The position numbers and the translations under genes were made by a program. Source: Eutypa lata (lineage: Eukaryota; Ascomycota; Sordariomycetes; Xylariales; Diatrypaceae). From it: a stretch of DNA of 64,000 nt. Shown in pieces: positions 15,501-27,476 of this stretch. Position 1 is the stretch's first letter, and every line of letters begins with the position of its first letter. The stretch lies in contig JAKULF010000013.1 in NCBI GenBank assembly GCA_022661535.1, positions 1-64,000 of the forward strand, in the 5' to 3' direction. The notes beneath the pieces are model-generated. The model was not told the origin of the DNA. It saw only the letters and a list, made by a program, of their open reading frames with translations, and made no database searches.

Positions 15501-18256
15501 TCTTTTTTATAATAATATAAAAAAATATAATTTTTTTATTTATTTAATTATTTTTTATTTTATATTTATAATTATTAAAATATTAAATATTAAAATAAGC
15601 GATATATTTTTAATTATTTTTTATATATAAATAATTATAATTATATATTAATTACGAATTTTTTATATATAAATTATATATAAATTATAATAAAAAAACC
15701 GTTTATTACGATTTAATAATTATTTATAACTTTAAATAAAACTTTTTATTAAATTTTTAAAAATTTATAAATTTAATTAAATATTATTAATATTTATAAT
15801 TAATAATAAACTTTTTTAATTATATTATAACAATAATATAATATTATAATAATTATAACGTTACGTTATATTAATTTTATTATTAATTATTATAATAAAT
15901 TATAATAAAAATATTATTAATACGTTAAATTTAATTAAAAAATATTAATTATTATTATTTAATAACGATTATTATTAATTAACGATTATTATATTTATAA
16001 AAAAAATTATATTTAATTAATTATTATTATAAAGTTATTATAAAGCTTAAAAATAATAAAAGTTATAATTATTAATAAAAATAAAAATAAATTTTTATTA
16101 ATTAATAAAGTAAAATAAATTTATTAATTATTTTATTTATTAATCGTTTTTAAATAAAATCGCTTAAAGATTTATTTAATTAAATCGTAACGAAATTATA
16201 ATTAAAACGATAATAATTAATTATTATAAAAATTAAATTTATAAATAAATAAATTAAATTTAATAATAATATATTATAAATTAATAATTAATAAAATTTT
16301 TATTAATCGTATAATATCTTTTTTTTAATCGAAAAATAATCGAAATTATATCGTTATCGTTAAGTATTTATTATAAAAAAAAAATCTTAAATTTAAATTT
16401 TAAAAATAATAAGTTAATAAAATAATTATTAAAAAATTCGAATTTCTTTTTATTTAAAAAAAACGATTAAGTTTTTAATTATTAAATTAAACGACTTTTT
16501 TTATTTATTTAATTTTGTTATTTTAATATTAATTAAATTATAATAACTTTTTAATAAAATAATTATTAATAAAGTTTTAATTTATTATTTATAAAAATTA
16601 TAATAAAAATTTATAAAATATAATTATTTAAATTATAAAAAATATAAAAATTTAAAAAAAACTTAATATATAACTTAATTTATTATAAAATTAATATTAT
16701 AAAAAAATATTTATATATTTAAAAAAAAAATTTATTTATTTATTTTATATTTAATATTTAAATAAACTTTATAATTAAAGTTTTAATAAAATAAATATTA
16801 AATTTAATTTTATTTTAAATAATATATTTTTTATATTTAATATTATAACGTTAAAATATTACGAAATAAATAAATTTATATTTATTAATAATTATATATT
16901 TATTAATATTTACGTTTATTTTATATAAATTTTATTAAATATTAATTATATATTTATTTTATATTAATTTATTAATTATATAATTAAAATTAATTTTAAC
17001 GTTATAATTATTTATATATAAATTTAAATTTTATATTTATATATTTTTAAATTATTTTATAATAATATTTATATTATTTTAATATTAATTTATTATTTTT
17101 TATTATTAAATTTTTATTATTAATATAATTTATTTTTTAATTTAAGTTTTTTTTATAAAGTTATATATAATATTTTTAATATCGTTTATTATTATAAAAA
17201 GTTTATTAAATTTATAATAATATATAAATATTAATTAAAAAGAAATTATATATTTAATTTTAAAAATTTTTTTTAATATAATAACATTAAAAAATTAATT
17301 TAAATAATTAATTTATTTATAAAACTTTAAAATTTTTTCATTATTAAAATAAAATTATTTAAATAAATAAAAAAGTTATTTAATTATTAAAATTTCGATT
17401 AAATTAAAAAAATAAAATATTAAATTATAATTTAATTTAAAAAAAATAATATCGTTAATAACGTAATTATTAAATTTTTTTAATAATATTAAAAGTTTAT
17501 TTATTTTTCGTTATTATTAATATTAATTTTTTTCGTAAATCTTTTAAATTAAAATTAATAAAACGTTATTATAAATAATATATTTATTTTTATATAAATT
17601 TTTTAATTATTAATTTATAAAATTAAAATTATTATTATATTATAATATATAAATAAATATTAATTTTAAATAATTTTTAAAAAATAAAATATATATTATT
17701 ATTTAAAAAGTTTATATTAATTTAATTATAAACTTAAATTATATATTAATCTTTATATTTTAAATATTATACGTAATATTTTAAAATATTTTTAATATTT
17801 AACTTTTTATTATTATTATAAATTCTTATTAAAGTATTTTATTTATTAATAAAAATATATAAATTTAATATTTTATATTATTTTATTATTTTATTATATA
17901 TTTAATTAATTCGTTATATAATATTATAAATTATTAAAAAAATAAAAACTTAATAATTTAAAAAAATTTATATAAAATTATTTAAAATATATAAATTAAA
18001 AATAATTTATAAATAATTTATTTTTATTATTTTTTATTATTTTTTATTATTTTTTATTATTTTAAAATTAAAATTAAAAATAAATATATATAAATAATTT
18101 TAAAAATTTTATTATTAATTTATAATAATTAATTTAAAATTATTTTATTTTAAAATAATTTTTTTTATATAATATTAATTATATTATATATTATATAAAA
18201 ATAACTTTTTTTATTTTTTTTATTAATTTTTTTAATTTTTTTTAAATTATAAATAT

Positions 18257-18535
18257 TATAATAAAAAATAAAACGATATAAAATAAATTAACTTATAATT
18301 TTATTATATAAACGATAAATATAAAATATAATAAATTATAATAAAAAAATCGATATAATATTATAAATAATAATAATATATTATATTTAAAAAATATAAT
18401 ATTTATATATAAAACGAAGTTATTAAAACTTTATATAATAATTAAAGTATAAAAAAATAAAAATTTAAAAAATTTATTTAAATAATTTAATATTAAGCCT
18501 TATTATAATATTTATAAAAAGAAAACCTTTTTGTA
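18257..18535 (-). repeat. Dispersed repeat, copy C (inverted), at the block border
   Basis: The reverse complement of 18,257-18,506 reproduces copies A and B from the ATAATAAGGCTTAATATT end to the TCGTTTTATTTTTTATTATA end. Similarity extends about 25 bp further, to about 18,535, through a stretch still holding GG and CC (AAAACCTTTTTG at 18,525-18,536). It therefore looks slightly less mutated at its outer end than the other copies. Its outer end coincides with the switch from AT-only to ordinary sequence, so the end of this element is probably the physical edge of the mutated block. Confidence 0.75.
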
Positions 18536-18540
18536 AATTA

Positions 18541-18665
18541 TTTATAAGTTTCTTAACATTTAAAAAAAAAGCTCGTAGATTACCCGTAGGTAAAAAAAAA
18601 GGCCCATAGGTACTTATGGGTCCGTGGGTATTTTGCCGTGGGCGGGCTTTTTCTACCTTTAATAC
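18541..18665. repeat. Border segment with CCCGTGGG-like palindromic motifs
   Basis: Composition changes here from near-pure AT to normal. Between about 18,578 and 18,652 there is a cluster of related short motifs: TACCCGTAGGTA, then GGCCCATAGGTA, then CTTATGGGTCCGTGGGTA, then GCCGTGGGCGGGC. CCCATA and TATGGG form a small inverted repeat. Clusters of short GC-rich inverted motifs beside an AT-rich element resemble the subterminal repeats of hAT-type DNA transposons. No transposase can be recognised nearby, so this is only a suggestion. Confidence 0.4.
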
Positions 18666-19914
18666 ACCTTGCGACTGGATCTTTAGAGTGCAAAATATTT
18701 CATTCTATATTAATTCTCCTATAATCAATGTCAGCGATTCGTTCTCTGTGATCTTGGGACAAATGTCTTCTCTCAGAACTCTGGTTATCGCAACTACTGG
18801 ATTTGGTTACTTTCTGAGACAGCCAAATAGGCATCTGATGCTGCGCAAGGGGTGGGTATACGCGGAAGAGTTTCACGAGCCCACTCGAACAACTCTGCTT
18901 CACATGGTTCGCTATGTTCACCGCCAGGCGACTGAGGTACTTAGGGGTAGAGGAATTCGTATAGATGTTGCTGTACGCAGGATCTTAGACATTCAACATT
19001 GAATGACTGGCTAGTACACACTCATGTAGAGGGTTATTCCGTATTTGGGTCTTTCGGTGCCTAGGCGGTGTGGGATATGAACTTTCACGAACATTTCTTG
19101 AAGTATTATTGACTGAGGGAGGATAGACTTGTTTGTTTCATCGGAGACTCATAGTTGTGTGAGTGATAGGTCGCCAATCAGGGAACCCAATAATTACAGG
19201 AAATACACATTACTGCAAAGACAAAAAGAGTCATCGTGAACATACTAGAAACTACCAGCAGTGTCTTCAAAGGTTGTGAGGTCCAACGGATTAGTCAGCA
19301 CCCACTAAACTATCAGAGAGATAAATAGGCAACTTAATAAAAGAAAGGCAAGGCATGGAGTGCAGCATACTTCTTCTCTTCTTAATGATGCTAGCATCGC
19401 CAGGCTGATTGAAGTCAACATGTATAACCCACATTTTTTGACTCTACGCATCCGTATTTGTCGTTTGATTATGAGCGGTGAGGGATCCGATTCGTTGCAT
19501 TCGTCTGCGCCTACTGATCGACATGACTGTTTGTCGCCCTGCTTTGGTCAATAAGCAGAAATCGCTGCCTGGAACATTGATAAGATGGATCCGAAGGAAT
19601 CTTTAAGCCAATGAATTATGGAATTGCAAGGCTAGTGTTTTTCCCACATAGAATCCTACTTAGATCTCGCATCGGCGAGTTCATTATACCTTGTGACTCA
19701 GGCCGGCCTCACGCAGATCTACAAAGTGCAGGCAGCACTGAGACAATGGGTTCATGTGTAAGGCAGGATGACAATACAACAAGAGTATTTAAATCTACTA
19801 TTCCTGTCAATCTCTAGTTTGACTTTATCCTGTCCATATTCACAAGCATCTACGAACTTCCCTCTGGCATTCCTAGCAGATCCCTTGCCCCTTAATTAAT
19901 CACAGTCTTTCAAG
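18666..19914. other. Gene-free interval and AAA gene 5' region
   Basis: There is no gene that I can support here. Open stretches at 18,616-19,002 (+), 18,700-18,921 (-), 19,360-19,554 (+) and 19,611-19,817 (+) show no recognisable family and no sensible splice partners. The last 150 bp look like a fungal promoter and 5' leader: a TATTTAAAT element at 19,786-19,794, a pyrimidine-rich stretch from about 19,800 to 19,890, then CAAG before the ATG at 19,915. Confidence 0.6.
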
Positions 19915-21916
19915 ATGACCGCAAATCGCGACCAAAACGAAGCTACGGATACCCAAAAAGGTGACAGTAATGCCACCAATGAGGTTGAGCAGAACGTCGA
20001 GCAGAAGGTTGCGGAAAAGGTCCCCGTCGGCTCTGTCAATGGTCTTAAAAATTTGTACCAATCCAACAAAGACAAGGACGGCAAATGGACATGGACTGAG
20101 AAGTACCCTAAGGACGCCGAGGAAGCAGCTGAGAACGAGGAGACCAAGAAGTTTGCAGTCATTGTGCGCAGCGTCAAGAGTAGTGATAGCCGGAAGAAAC
20201 TAGAGGCCCACTCGATCATCATTCAGAGCCCATGGTTAAAGACAGCCTTAGGCGAGATCCTAAGCGACTACCCGGGTGTAGCATGCGAACTCAAGCGCCT
20301 GGTATTCGAGGCCCCTTTCGAACCATTTGTGCATCGCTGGGCCGAGTTTGTAGCCTACACGCAGAGAGGCGACCTTGATGCGACAACGAAAGAGCACCTC
20401 GACACCCTGCACGGAATCCTGGTGTACGAGATCGGAGATCTACTCAGAGCTTTCGAGGACTACGTGCAGAATGGTGTCATAACCTACGAACATATGTGGA
20501 TGATCTTCCAGCCTGGAGGCGTCATCCTCTCGGCACACAAGGGGCCGCTTTCTGCTTTCGAGGTTGACGAGTCGGAGTACATGGAGACGCAGTGTGGCAA
20601 GTTCCTCCGCCTCAAAGCCGACTGCGTTGATTACGACGGAAAGAACTTTGGCCGCGTCAAGGAGAGAATCGATGTTCCTGAATTTGTCGGCACGAAGAAA
20701 ATCAGCGGCCTGAATGCATTTCCCTTAGCATTCTACGAGGATAAGAAGGCTATCCTGTCGCAGCTGATCAAACGTGGTATGATATTTGAGACCCTCGCAG
20801 GCCATCACTACAAATCGTAAGTCTTTAGTCGTATCCAGTCGAGCCTAAGGATGTGTCAGCTAACGGAATCGTAGTTACGAAGGAGGCGCTATTACGTGGG
20901 ATCGTGAAGGGAACGAGGTTCCAATCCAAGTATCTGGTCGCATCGTCATCGATATCGGTTCTTTCAACCGTTTCAGTCCATACAGGAAGCGATACTTAAC
21001 TGACTGGACAGCCAAGGACTTGGAGCGATTCACAAGCCACAAAGAAAAGTGCGGTGTTACCCACGACGGAAAGTTCAAGCTAACTCCTCACCATCACATG
21101 CTCGCCCGGTCACGGACACGGGGCTACTCGTTGAAGCTGAAGCAATGGCTCGACTTCTTCGTGGAGCAGGCGCAAGACATACAGTTCAACACCAATGCCT
21201 TCGACAAGCTTGTACTTCCGGAGGACCAGAAGGAGTTGATCCTCGCTTTCTCGGAGTCCCAGCTCGAGGGATCCACATTCGACGACGTCATCACCGGGAA
21301 GGGAAAGGGCATCATATGTCTACTCTCGGGGCCCCCTGGTGTCGGCAAGACCCTCACAGCCGAGGCCGTGGCCGAGAACCTGCAAGTGCCGCTCCACTCG
21401 TTGACGTCGGGGGACCTCGGCTCCGAGCCGTGGGAGGTGGAGACGGGCCTGTCGCGGATCCTGGACCTCGTGGCACGGTGGAACGCGATCCTGCTGCTGG
21501 ACGAGTGCGACGTGTTCCTGGAGGCGCGGTCGACACACGACCTCGAGCGCAACAAGGTCGTGTCGATCTTCCTGCGCACGCTCGAGCGCTACGAGGGCAT
21601 CCTCTTCATGACCACGAACCGCGTCGACAACATGGATGCGGCCTTCCAGTCGCGCATCCACGTCTCGCTCGAGTATCCGGACCTGACGCGCGAGAGCCGC
21701 CGCCAGATCTGGGGCAACTTCGTGCGGGGCGCGGCGCTGCGGAGCGAGCTCTCCGACCAGGACCTGGATCAGCTGTCTGAGCTGAGCCTCAATGGTCGCC
21801 AGATCAAGAATGTTCTGAAGACGTCGCAGCTGCTTGCCTCGCGGAAAAAGGCTACGTTGAAGAGGGAGTTTATTAACACAGTACTGGCTATCGAAAAGCG
21901 TCGACCTGGCGTGTAG
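19915..21916 (+). CDS. AAA+ ATPase of the large fungal cytosolic/nuclear group
   Basis: Two exons, 19,915-20,816 and 20,875-21,916. The 58 bp intron has a GTAAGT donor, a GCTAAC branch site and ends GTAG; splicing joins phase 2 exactly and gives 647 residues. The first 75 residues are charged and low in complexity. A conserved region typical of fungal AAA proteins (DUF7025-like) follows to about residue 400. The C-terminal ATPase has Walker A GPPGVGKT (about 453-460), Walker B LLLDECD (about 507-513), a sensor-1-like FMTTNR (about 545-550) and an arginine-finger-like SRIH segment. All residues needed for ATP hydrolysis are visible. The substrate is unknown; members are annotated only as P-loop ATPases. 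Part of exon 2 (about 21,300-21,780) is clearly richer in G+C than the rest. It is the first intact gene next to the AT block. Confidence 0.93.
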
Positions 21917-23070
21917 GGATAGGGGGTCAATGACATGAATGATACCATGACTAATATGAATAGTTTGCCTACATTTGTAAAGTTTCATAATAATGAGCCC
22001 TGGAGAGTTTGGTTTGGATACCTGTAATATTGCAGTCTGCATGCTCAAGTGTAGGTGAGTGTCACACGGGGAATGGGGCCAAGTGTTGTTAGCTGCAGGA
22101 TATCTGCAAAGACAATCAACATGTCAACCAACTGCTTGAAGGTCATTCGACGATACCGGAATGCAAAGATTCCTAATAACACCAATAAATATTAACAGCG
22201 GCTAGGACGGCAGAAGGACAATACAGATACGTACCTTTATTTTGTACATAAATAGTCGACATTTCTACGGTCATACAGAGCAGATAGGACTTCATATACC
22301 TCAGGACCAAAGAAAACTGTTAGTTGAATAGAACGTCCGTTCCAAGCCCTACAGCCCTTGTCACATTGATGAATTGGGATTCGTTAATACTCGTAGGACT
22401 TTTATTTGGACCGTTGTGACAATTCCAGAATTGCCAGGGAGGCCAATCACCCCATTCAATGATAACACGCATCTTGCTCAATGGTGTCATGCTGCAAACG
22501 TACCGAGTGTTGGAGAGTAGTATTGCCACTTCACCCACAGAAATACCTGATGAACCAATAATGCGACATGACGTTACTGCACTCTCATTTGGTGAAATAC
22601 GGTGGGATTTGAGGCCCGTTAACTACGGCACGACTGTGGCTAAGATGTGTATTTCTATTGGCAAGGCCTGGGCGATTCGGTAACAAAGCCTGTATGCGAC
22701 AAAGCCTGCATGCGACAAAACCTGCAAATGACGAAACGTGCATATGGCAAAACCTGAATACAGAGAAGGCTGTGTCTAGCAAGCCCCGCGATTTTTATCT
22801 TAATGAAAGCCCAAACCCCCTTGATGTTCTAAGAGTCAGGATGCTAGTATAAATATTTCTATTTGACATTGCCCTGGCTTGAGGGAGCAAAATCACGAAC
22901 ATTGGTGCTTTATATCTCACTCCTTTATGCACTATATTGGGTTGTCAGTCGCAATGCAAAATTCATCTGTTGGGCAAAGAAGCCCTCTATAAATCACTAG
23001 CACTCTGGCCTTACCGTAATTTCAGCCCAGGCACCAGTTTCATTTATTGATTTATCTCCCCTAATATATC
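21917..23070. other. Intergenic interval with a degenerate minisatellite
   Basis: Nothing protein-like could be supported. A reverse-strand open stretch at 22,320-22,538 has some Trp- and Pro-rich sequence but matches no family I know. A tandem repeat lies at 22,683-22,762 and is listed separately. The last 50 bp before 23,071 form the leader of the ankyrin gene. Confidence 0.6.
22683..22762. repeat. 16-bp tandem repeat, five decaying copies
   Basis: The units are ACAAAGCCTGTATGCG, ACAAAGCCTGCATGCG, ACAAAACCTGCAAATG, ACGAAACGTGCATATG and GCAAAACCTGAATACA, head to tail at 22,683, 22,699, 22,715, 22,731 and 22,747. The first two differ at one base and later ones drift mostly by transitions. 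A 16-bp period is not a multiple of three, so this is a non-coding minisatellite. Confidence 0.85.
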
Positions 23071-26000
23071 ATGGCTAGACCGGCTCGTAAAATCCCTACA
23101 CATGAATGGGAGCGTCACAAGGACGTAATCCTGGGGCTCTATCAGCCAGGGCCTGGAAATACGCTTGGTGAATTGGTGAGGGTGATGGAGGAGCAACATG
23201 GATTTAGCGCCAGGTATGTATCTCGTCCTTGTGAATTTCATTTCAGACATGTTACTAACAACACCCAACCAGTCTTTCTCAGTTTGAGGGTCAGCTCCGT
23301 CTCTGGAGAGCTCGTAAAAACCTCAAACTTCATGAATGGAAGCCCGTTATTGAGACCCTGGACTATCTCATGCGTCAGGGCGTGAAGGCTAGAGTCTTGA
23401 TCTCTGGCCATCAAATGAGCGAGTCAAAGGTTAATAGGGCTAGACGTCATTGTTCTAGAATCATCGAACCAAATCCCACAGCCGAAGTAGTTACCAACTA
23501 CCACATCTCCGAACAGGTCTCTATTGAGATTCAACAATCAAATGGCGAGTGGGTTTTGTGGGAAAATGCCCAGAAAAACAAAAATCTCACATCTCCAGAG
23601 TCAAACGAAGTACACCATGGACCGGAAGATTCTGTTGTGCTGCCTCAATCCCTCGATAGAATACAATCGAATGGCCTCGAGACCTTCAACCTTTCCACAT
23701 TCTCTCCCCGATCGACAGTTATGGGACTTTCCGTAGACGACTATCCTCTACAGCTAACATCAACTCCAACTAGCAACGGCGCATTGCAGGCTAGCCCCGT
23801 CCGAACTCCATCACCAGGTCAATTTGATGTACCAACACTCTGTTCGTACGACTTGCCTTCTAAGCAACTATATAATATTCTTATAGTTTCTTCGAATGTT
23901 CTTAGAGACACACTATGCACGCAAGGAGGCCTTTCGGGACTCTTGGATGACACGTCATGGGGCTATGTATTACCTGAATTATCATTGCCAAGATCTATAT
24001 CTACCTCCAGATGTTTTATCTCTAGGGAACAAGGTTACTCAAACGATACTAGGAGAAGTTTCCAGTTATTGTCTGAAGAAGAAGCCTCAGCGACCATTGC
24101 TATTCGAGCCCTTATATCTTCGATCATGAATGGTTTTGTGGGACTAGATAGCGCTGCTATCCAAGAAGCTATCCTGTCGCTCCTGTCCGTGAAAAGCATC
24201 GGCACTTCCTTTTATAATGCATTGAAAGTAGCACCAGTCCATCCTGCAACCGCTTTCGCCGAAAGGCTATTCACGGCCGCCATCGAAAATAAGAATCAAT
24301 CCGTTGTCAAGGAACTCTGTCGAACCGACCTCGTTGATGTTAACCAATCTGTATGTTTTTATGGAGCGTTCAGATACACGGCATTAGAGCGAGCCATCCT
24401 AGAGAAAGACTTAGATATGATGCTGTTGCTCCTGAATGCCGGGGCTGACCCAACAAATTCTTACTACAGGGAAAAGGAGAAGAGGAACGGGATCCTATGG
24501 AAGGCTCTCAATATCGGGCAATGCCAGCTTTGTGACGGAGATATCGAACTTAAAAAAGCCTGCCCGCAAGATCCACCCTATCTCAAGGTTTTAGACGAAG
24601 TTCGACAAACGACTGGTCAGGTTATAAACTATAAATACATCAAGGACGCCCTATTAACGACCCCTCCTTTTCGCAGACACTCAATATGTTACCTATTTTC
24701 CAAAGTATCCCCAACAGAGCATTCGTATTATTTCTCAAATTGGTATTGGGAGAAAATTCTTACTCTCCTTGACGACAAGTCTATTACGATCATCATCAAT
24801 AATCTTTTGCTTGCCTGCAACAGCACCCAATGCGGAACATGTCTACAAACTTATCGAAAAGACCTTGAAGGCACACTCATAGAAGGTGCGGCCCTCGGCA
24901 GGTCGTCATTTGTGAAATACTTACTGGGTCACATGAGTCCTCCCAAAATATCATCGAGGTTACTTTGTGCTTCAATAAGGGGTAAAAATGATGACCTTAT
25001 CACATGGGTACTGAGCAAAGGACCGGAACTGGACCCACCTGCAGAAGACGATGACAGTCTAACGCAACTTTCTACACCCCTTGCTGAAGCTATCTATACC
25101 GGAAATGACAGGGTTATTAGCTTATGTGAAGCAGCAGGTGCACTTAAACACCTTGATAAGGGACAACGATTTCGTCGTGCGATCTGTATGGCAGTTAGAG
25201 CAGGGAATACTGCCTATTCCAAACACCTTCTGCGCTCCCATCCTGACTTTCTACCCGAAGACTTAGACGAGGCGATGAATCGTGCCAATTTACAGGGCTT
25301 CAAAGACCTCGCATCCTCATTCCTCGACGCCGGGGCAACTTTTATGCAAACCAAAGGGTTACCAGAATCAATGGTGTTCTCAAGTGGAAACTTAGCATTT
25401 ATGCGCAAGCAGTTAAATGCCAGTCCCAGTAGGGTCCCTCTCATATTTTTTAGATTGGCCTGCACGATGGATGATGAGAGATTCATCAGGGATCTAATTG
25501 CCGCTGAGCCGGATCCAACAACGGCCTCCAATGCACAATATTTTTTCTCGATGGATGACGCCATGACCCCTGTCCAAATTTTGAATCATGGGAACCCCTA
25601 TTTCTTCAGACTTCTTGGCGAATTTAGATTTCTGACCGAAAATGACCTCACCATTTGCCTCGCAGCCGTGATTGAGGTAGGTGAGACGAGGTGGGTGTCT
25701 TATTTATTGAGCATTGGGGCAGATCCTACAGCCGGAGTTGTCATTCGGAAAGCAGCAGCGCATAATCCTGGACTACTAAGCTATCTGCTTAATGAAGATC
25801 ATTGTCGGCCATCGGCAAAGATCAAGCATTTTGGAACTGCGGCCCTAATTCAGTCAATACTAGACAGCGCCGACGGAACTGAAGCTCTTGATATCCTCTT
25901 AGCCAGACAAGATGTTGATAAAACCAGCTTCTTTGATCTGGTAGGGCAGCAGCAGCACCCTAGGCTACAACCTAAAAGTTTCAGAGATATAGCCCGTGGT

Positions 26001-26669
26001 TCCTATATTACCCCTCTAGGTCTTGCAATCCATATAACTGGAGACTCTGTGTCCGGTTATGCTGTGGTCAAAAGGCTACTCGATAGCGGGTGTGACCCCA
26101 ATAGCATAGTCGGCAAGACATCTTGTGGTGTTTTGGTTATCGAGACGGCCCTCATTTGCGCGATAAAAGCTGGAAGGATGAGCGTTGTTAAACTTTTGGT
26201 AGAACGAGGAGCAGACGTCAACAGGGAAGTCATGTTCACATTGAAGCAGACCCCGTTGCAGAAAGCAGCAGAAGTGGGGAAGCTGGAGATCATCAAATAC
26301 CTTCTCGATTGTGGTGCTGACGTTAACGCCGCTGCGGCTGTCACTAGTGGCGCAACAGCACTCCAGTTTGCTGCCATATCAGGAAATATCAACGTCGTCG
26401 CAGAGCTTCTGCGACGGGGAGCAAATCTTGATGTGCCGCCGTCAAAAGGCCATGGACGGTGGCCTATTGAAGGAGCGGCAGAACATGGCCGGATTGACAT
26501 GATCGACTACCTATGGAAATACAGCCTTGTTGGGTTTCCGGAGAGACAATGTCGCCGAGCAATGGAACTGGCTGAGCATAATGGCCATTTCGCCTGCAGA
26601 AACCTAATACAGGAGCTCATGGATAAGTCGAAAGAGCCTGCTGACCCGTCTGGATGGATGTTGAACTAG
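23071..26669 (+). CDS. Clr5-domain and ankyrin-repeat protein
   Basis: Two exons, 23,071-23,213 and 23,273-26,669, with a 59 bp intron (GTATGT donor, TTACTAACA branch site, CCAG acceptor) give 1,179 residues. Without splicing the N-terminal domain is cut in half. Residues about 8-65 form a Clr5 domain: IPTHEWERHKDVILGLY, then a GNTLGELVRVMEEQHGFSAS helix-turn part, then LSQFEGQLRLWRARKN. This domain is common at the N-terminus of fungal ankyrin or TPR proteins. The middle is a long helical region with one clear ankyrin-like unit near 415-445 (LLLLNAGADP). At least four better ankyrin repeats lie near 1,000-1,150 (VKLLVERGADVN, IKYLLDCGADVN, VAELLRRGANLD). The role is unknown; scaffold or recognition functions are inferred from the architecture. 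A closer acceptor at 23,246 was rejected because the intron would be only 33 bp. Confidence 0.9.
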
Positions 26670-27476
26670 AAGTGTCTCGGGGTTTCTTAGGATATGGGAT
26701 TTCTACAGATTCTGGGTTTCTTGGGGGTTCTATTACTTCGGCTGGGGTTTTCATATTTGCGTTGCATTCTATAACAGTCCAAATTTCACATAGTTACATC
26801 AAATATCATCTAGCAATCTAGCAGTCACTGTCAATGAATCTAGTTCTGTGAAACTCTAGAGAAAATATTCAACTATCTTCATTATACCCATCCGCTTGGC
26901 AATGCCTTCTCCCGCTGGGCTTTACCTTATACCATCAGTCTTCGTCAATAGTTTAACGCATTAGCCCTGAATCCCGAGATATTCAAATGAGAGTTGTTAT
27001 GTATCACACTTGCCTCCTGCTAAAGCTACAATGAGTCTAGGTAGGTCCATACGGCCCCTTACTCTAAGGTCATCTCTAAAAGCATCATCTTGTGGTGATC
27101 CGCCTGCTTCAACTGTTGTTGCCATCTCCTCCCGATCCAGGTTGGCTCGGATAGGGGAATCATAGCAGCTATGACAGGTTAAGGACACGAAGTATCCGAT
27201 ACATACTGACTTAAGTATATCGTGTTTTGTGAATTATACTTTATTCCAAAATAAAATGGGGTATTCAAGTGGAACGAAGTTTATGTAGTTTTGAGTTTGC
27301 TTCACAACTTTCACAATTGAAGACTGGGTTGAGGGACACGTATGGAGAAATAACACGCCACAGAGATTACCGACATATAAAGAGGGACTTGGTTAAATGT
27401 TTATATATTTATTCTAGCCGCTAACAGTAATACAGATAGTGTCAAAGATGGAGTGGGTTCCAAGGAACCATTGCCG
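26670..27476. other. Convergent intergenic interval
   Basis: This lies between the 3' ends of the ankyrin gene and the permease gene. It should hold both polyadenylation regions. A 63-codon reverse-strand frame at 26,997-27,188 has no recognisable features. Confidence 0.6.

Larger units (their letters stand above)
1..18540. repeat. Extreme AT-rich block, probably RIP-destroyed repeats
   Basis: This block consists almost only of A and T. A hand count of 1,021-1,680 gives about 19 C and 24 G in 660 bases. Stop codons saturate all six frames, and the longest open stretch (11,782-11,973, 63 codons of I/F/K/N/Y) is what random AT sequence would give. In the counted stretch 16 of 19 cytosines are in CpG and none is in CpA. 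RIP is known to convert CpA to TpA on both strands of duplicated DNA in Pezizomycotina, so loss of CpA fits RIP taken close to saturation. The block holds three copies of one 250-275 bp repeat but no decodable transposase or reverse transcriptase. It runs off the left edge of the window. It could be a dispersed heterochromatic block or part of a centromere or subtelomere; no telomere repeats are visible. Confidence 0.9.
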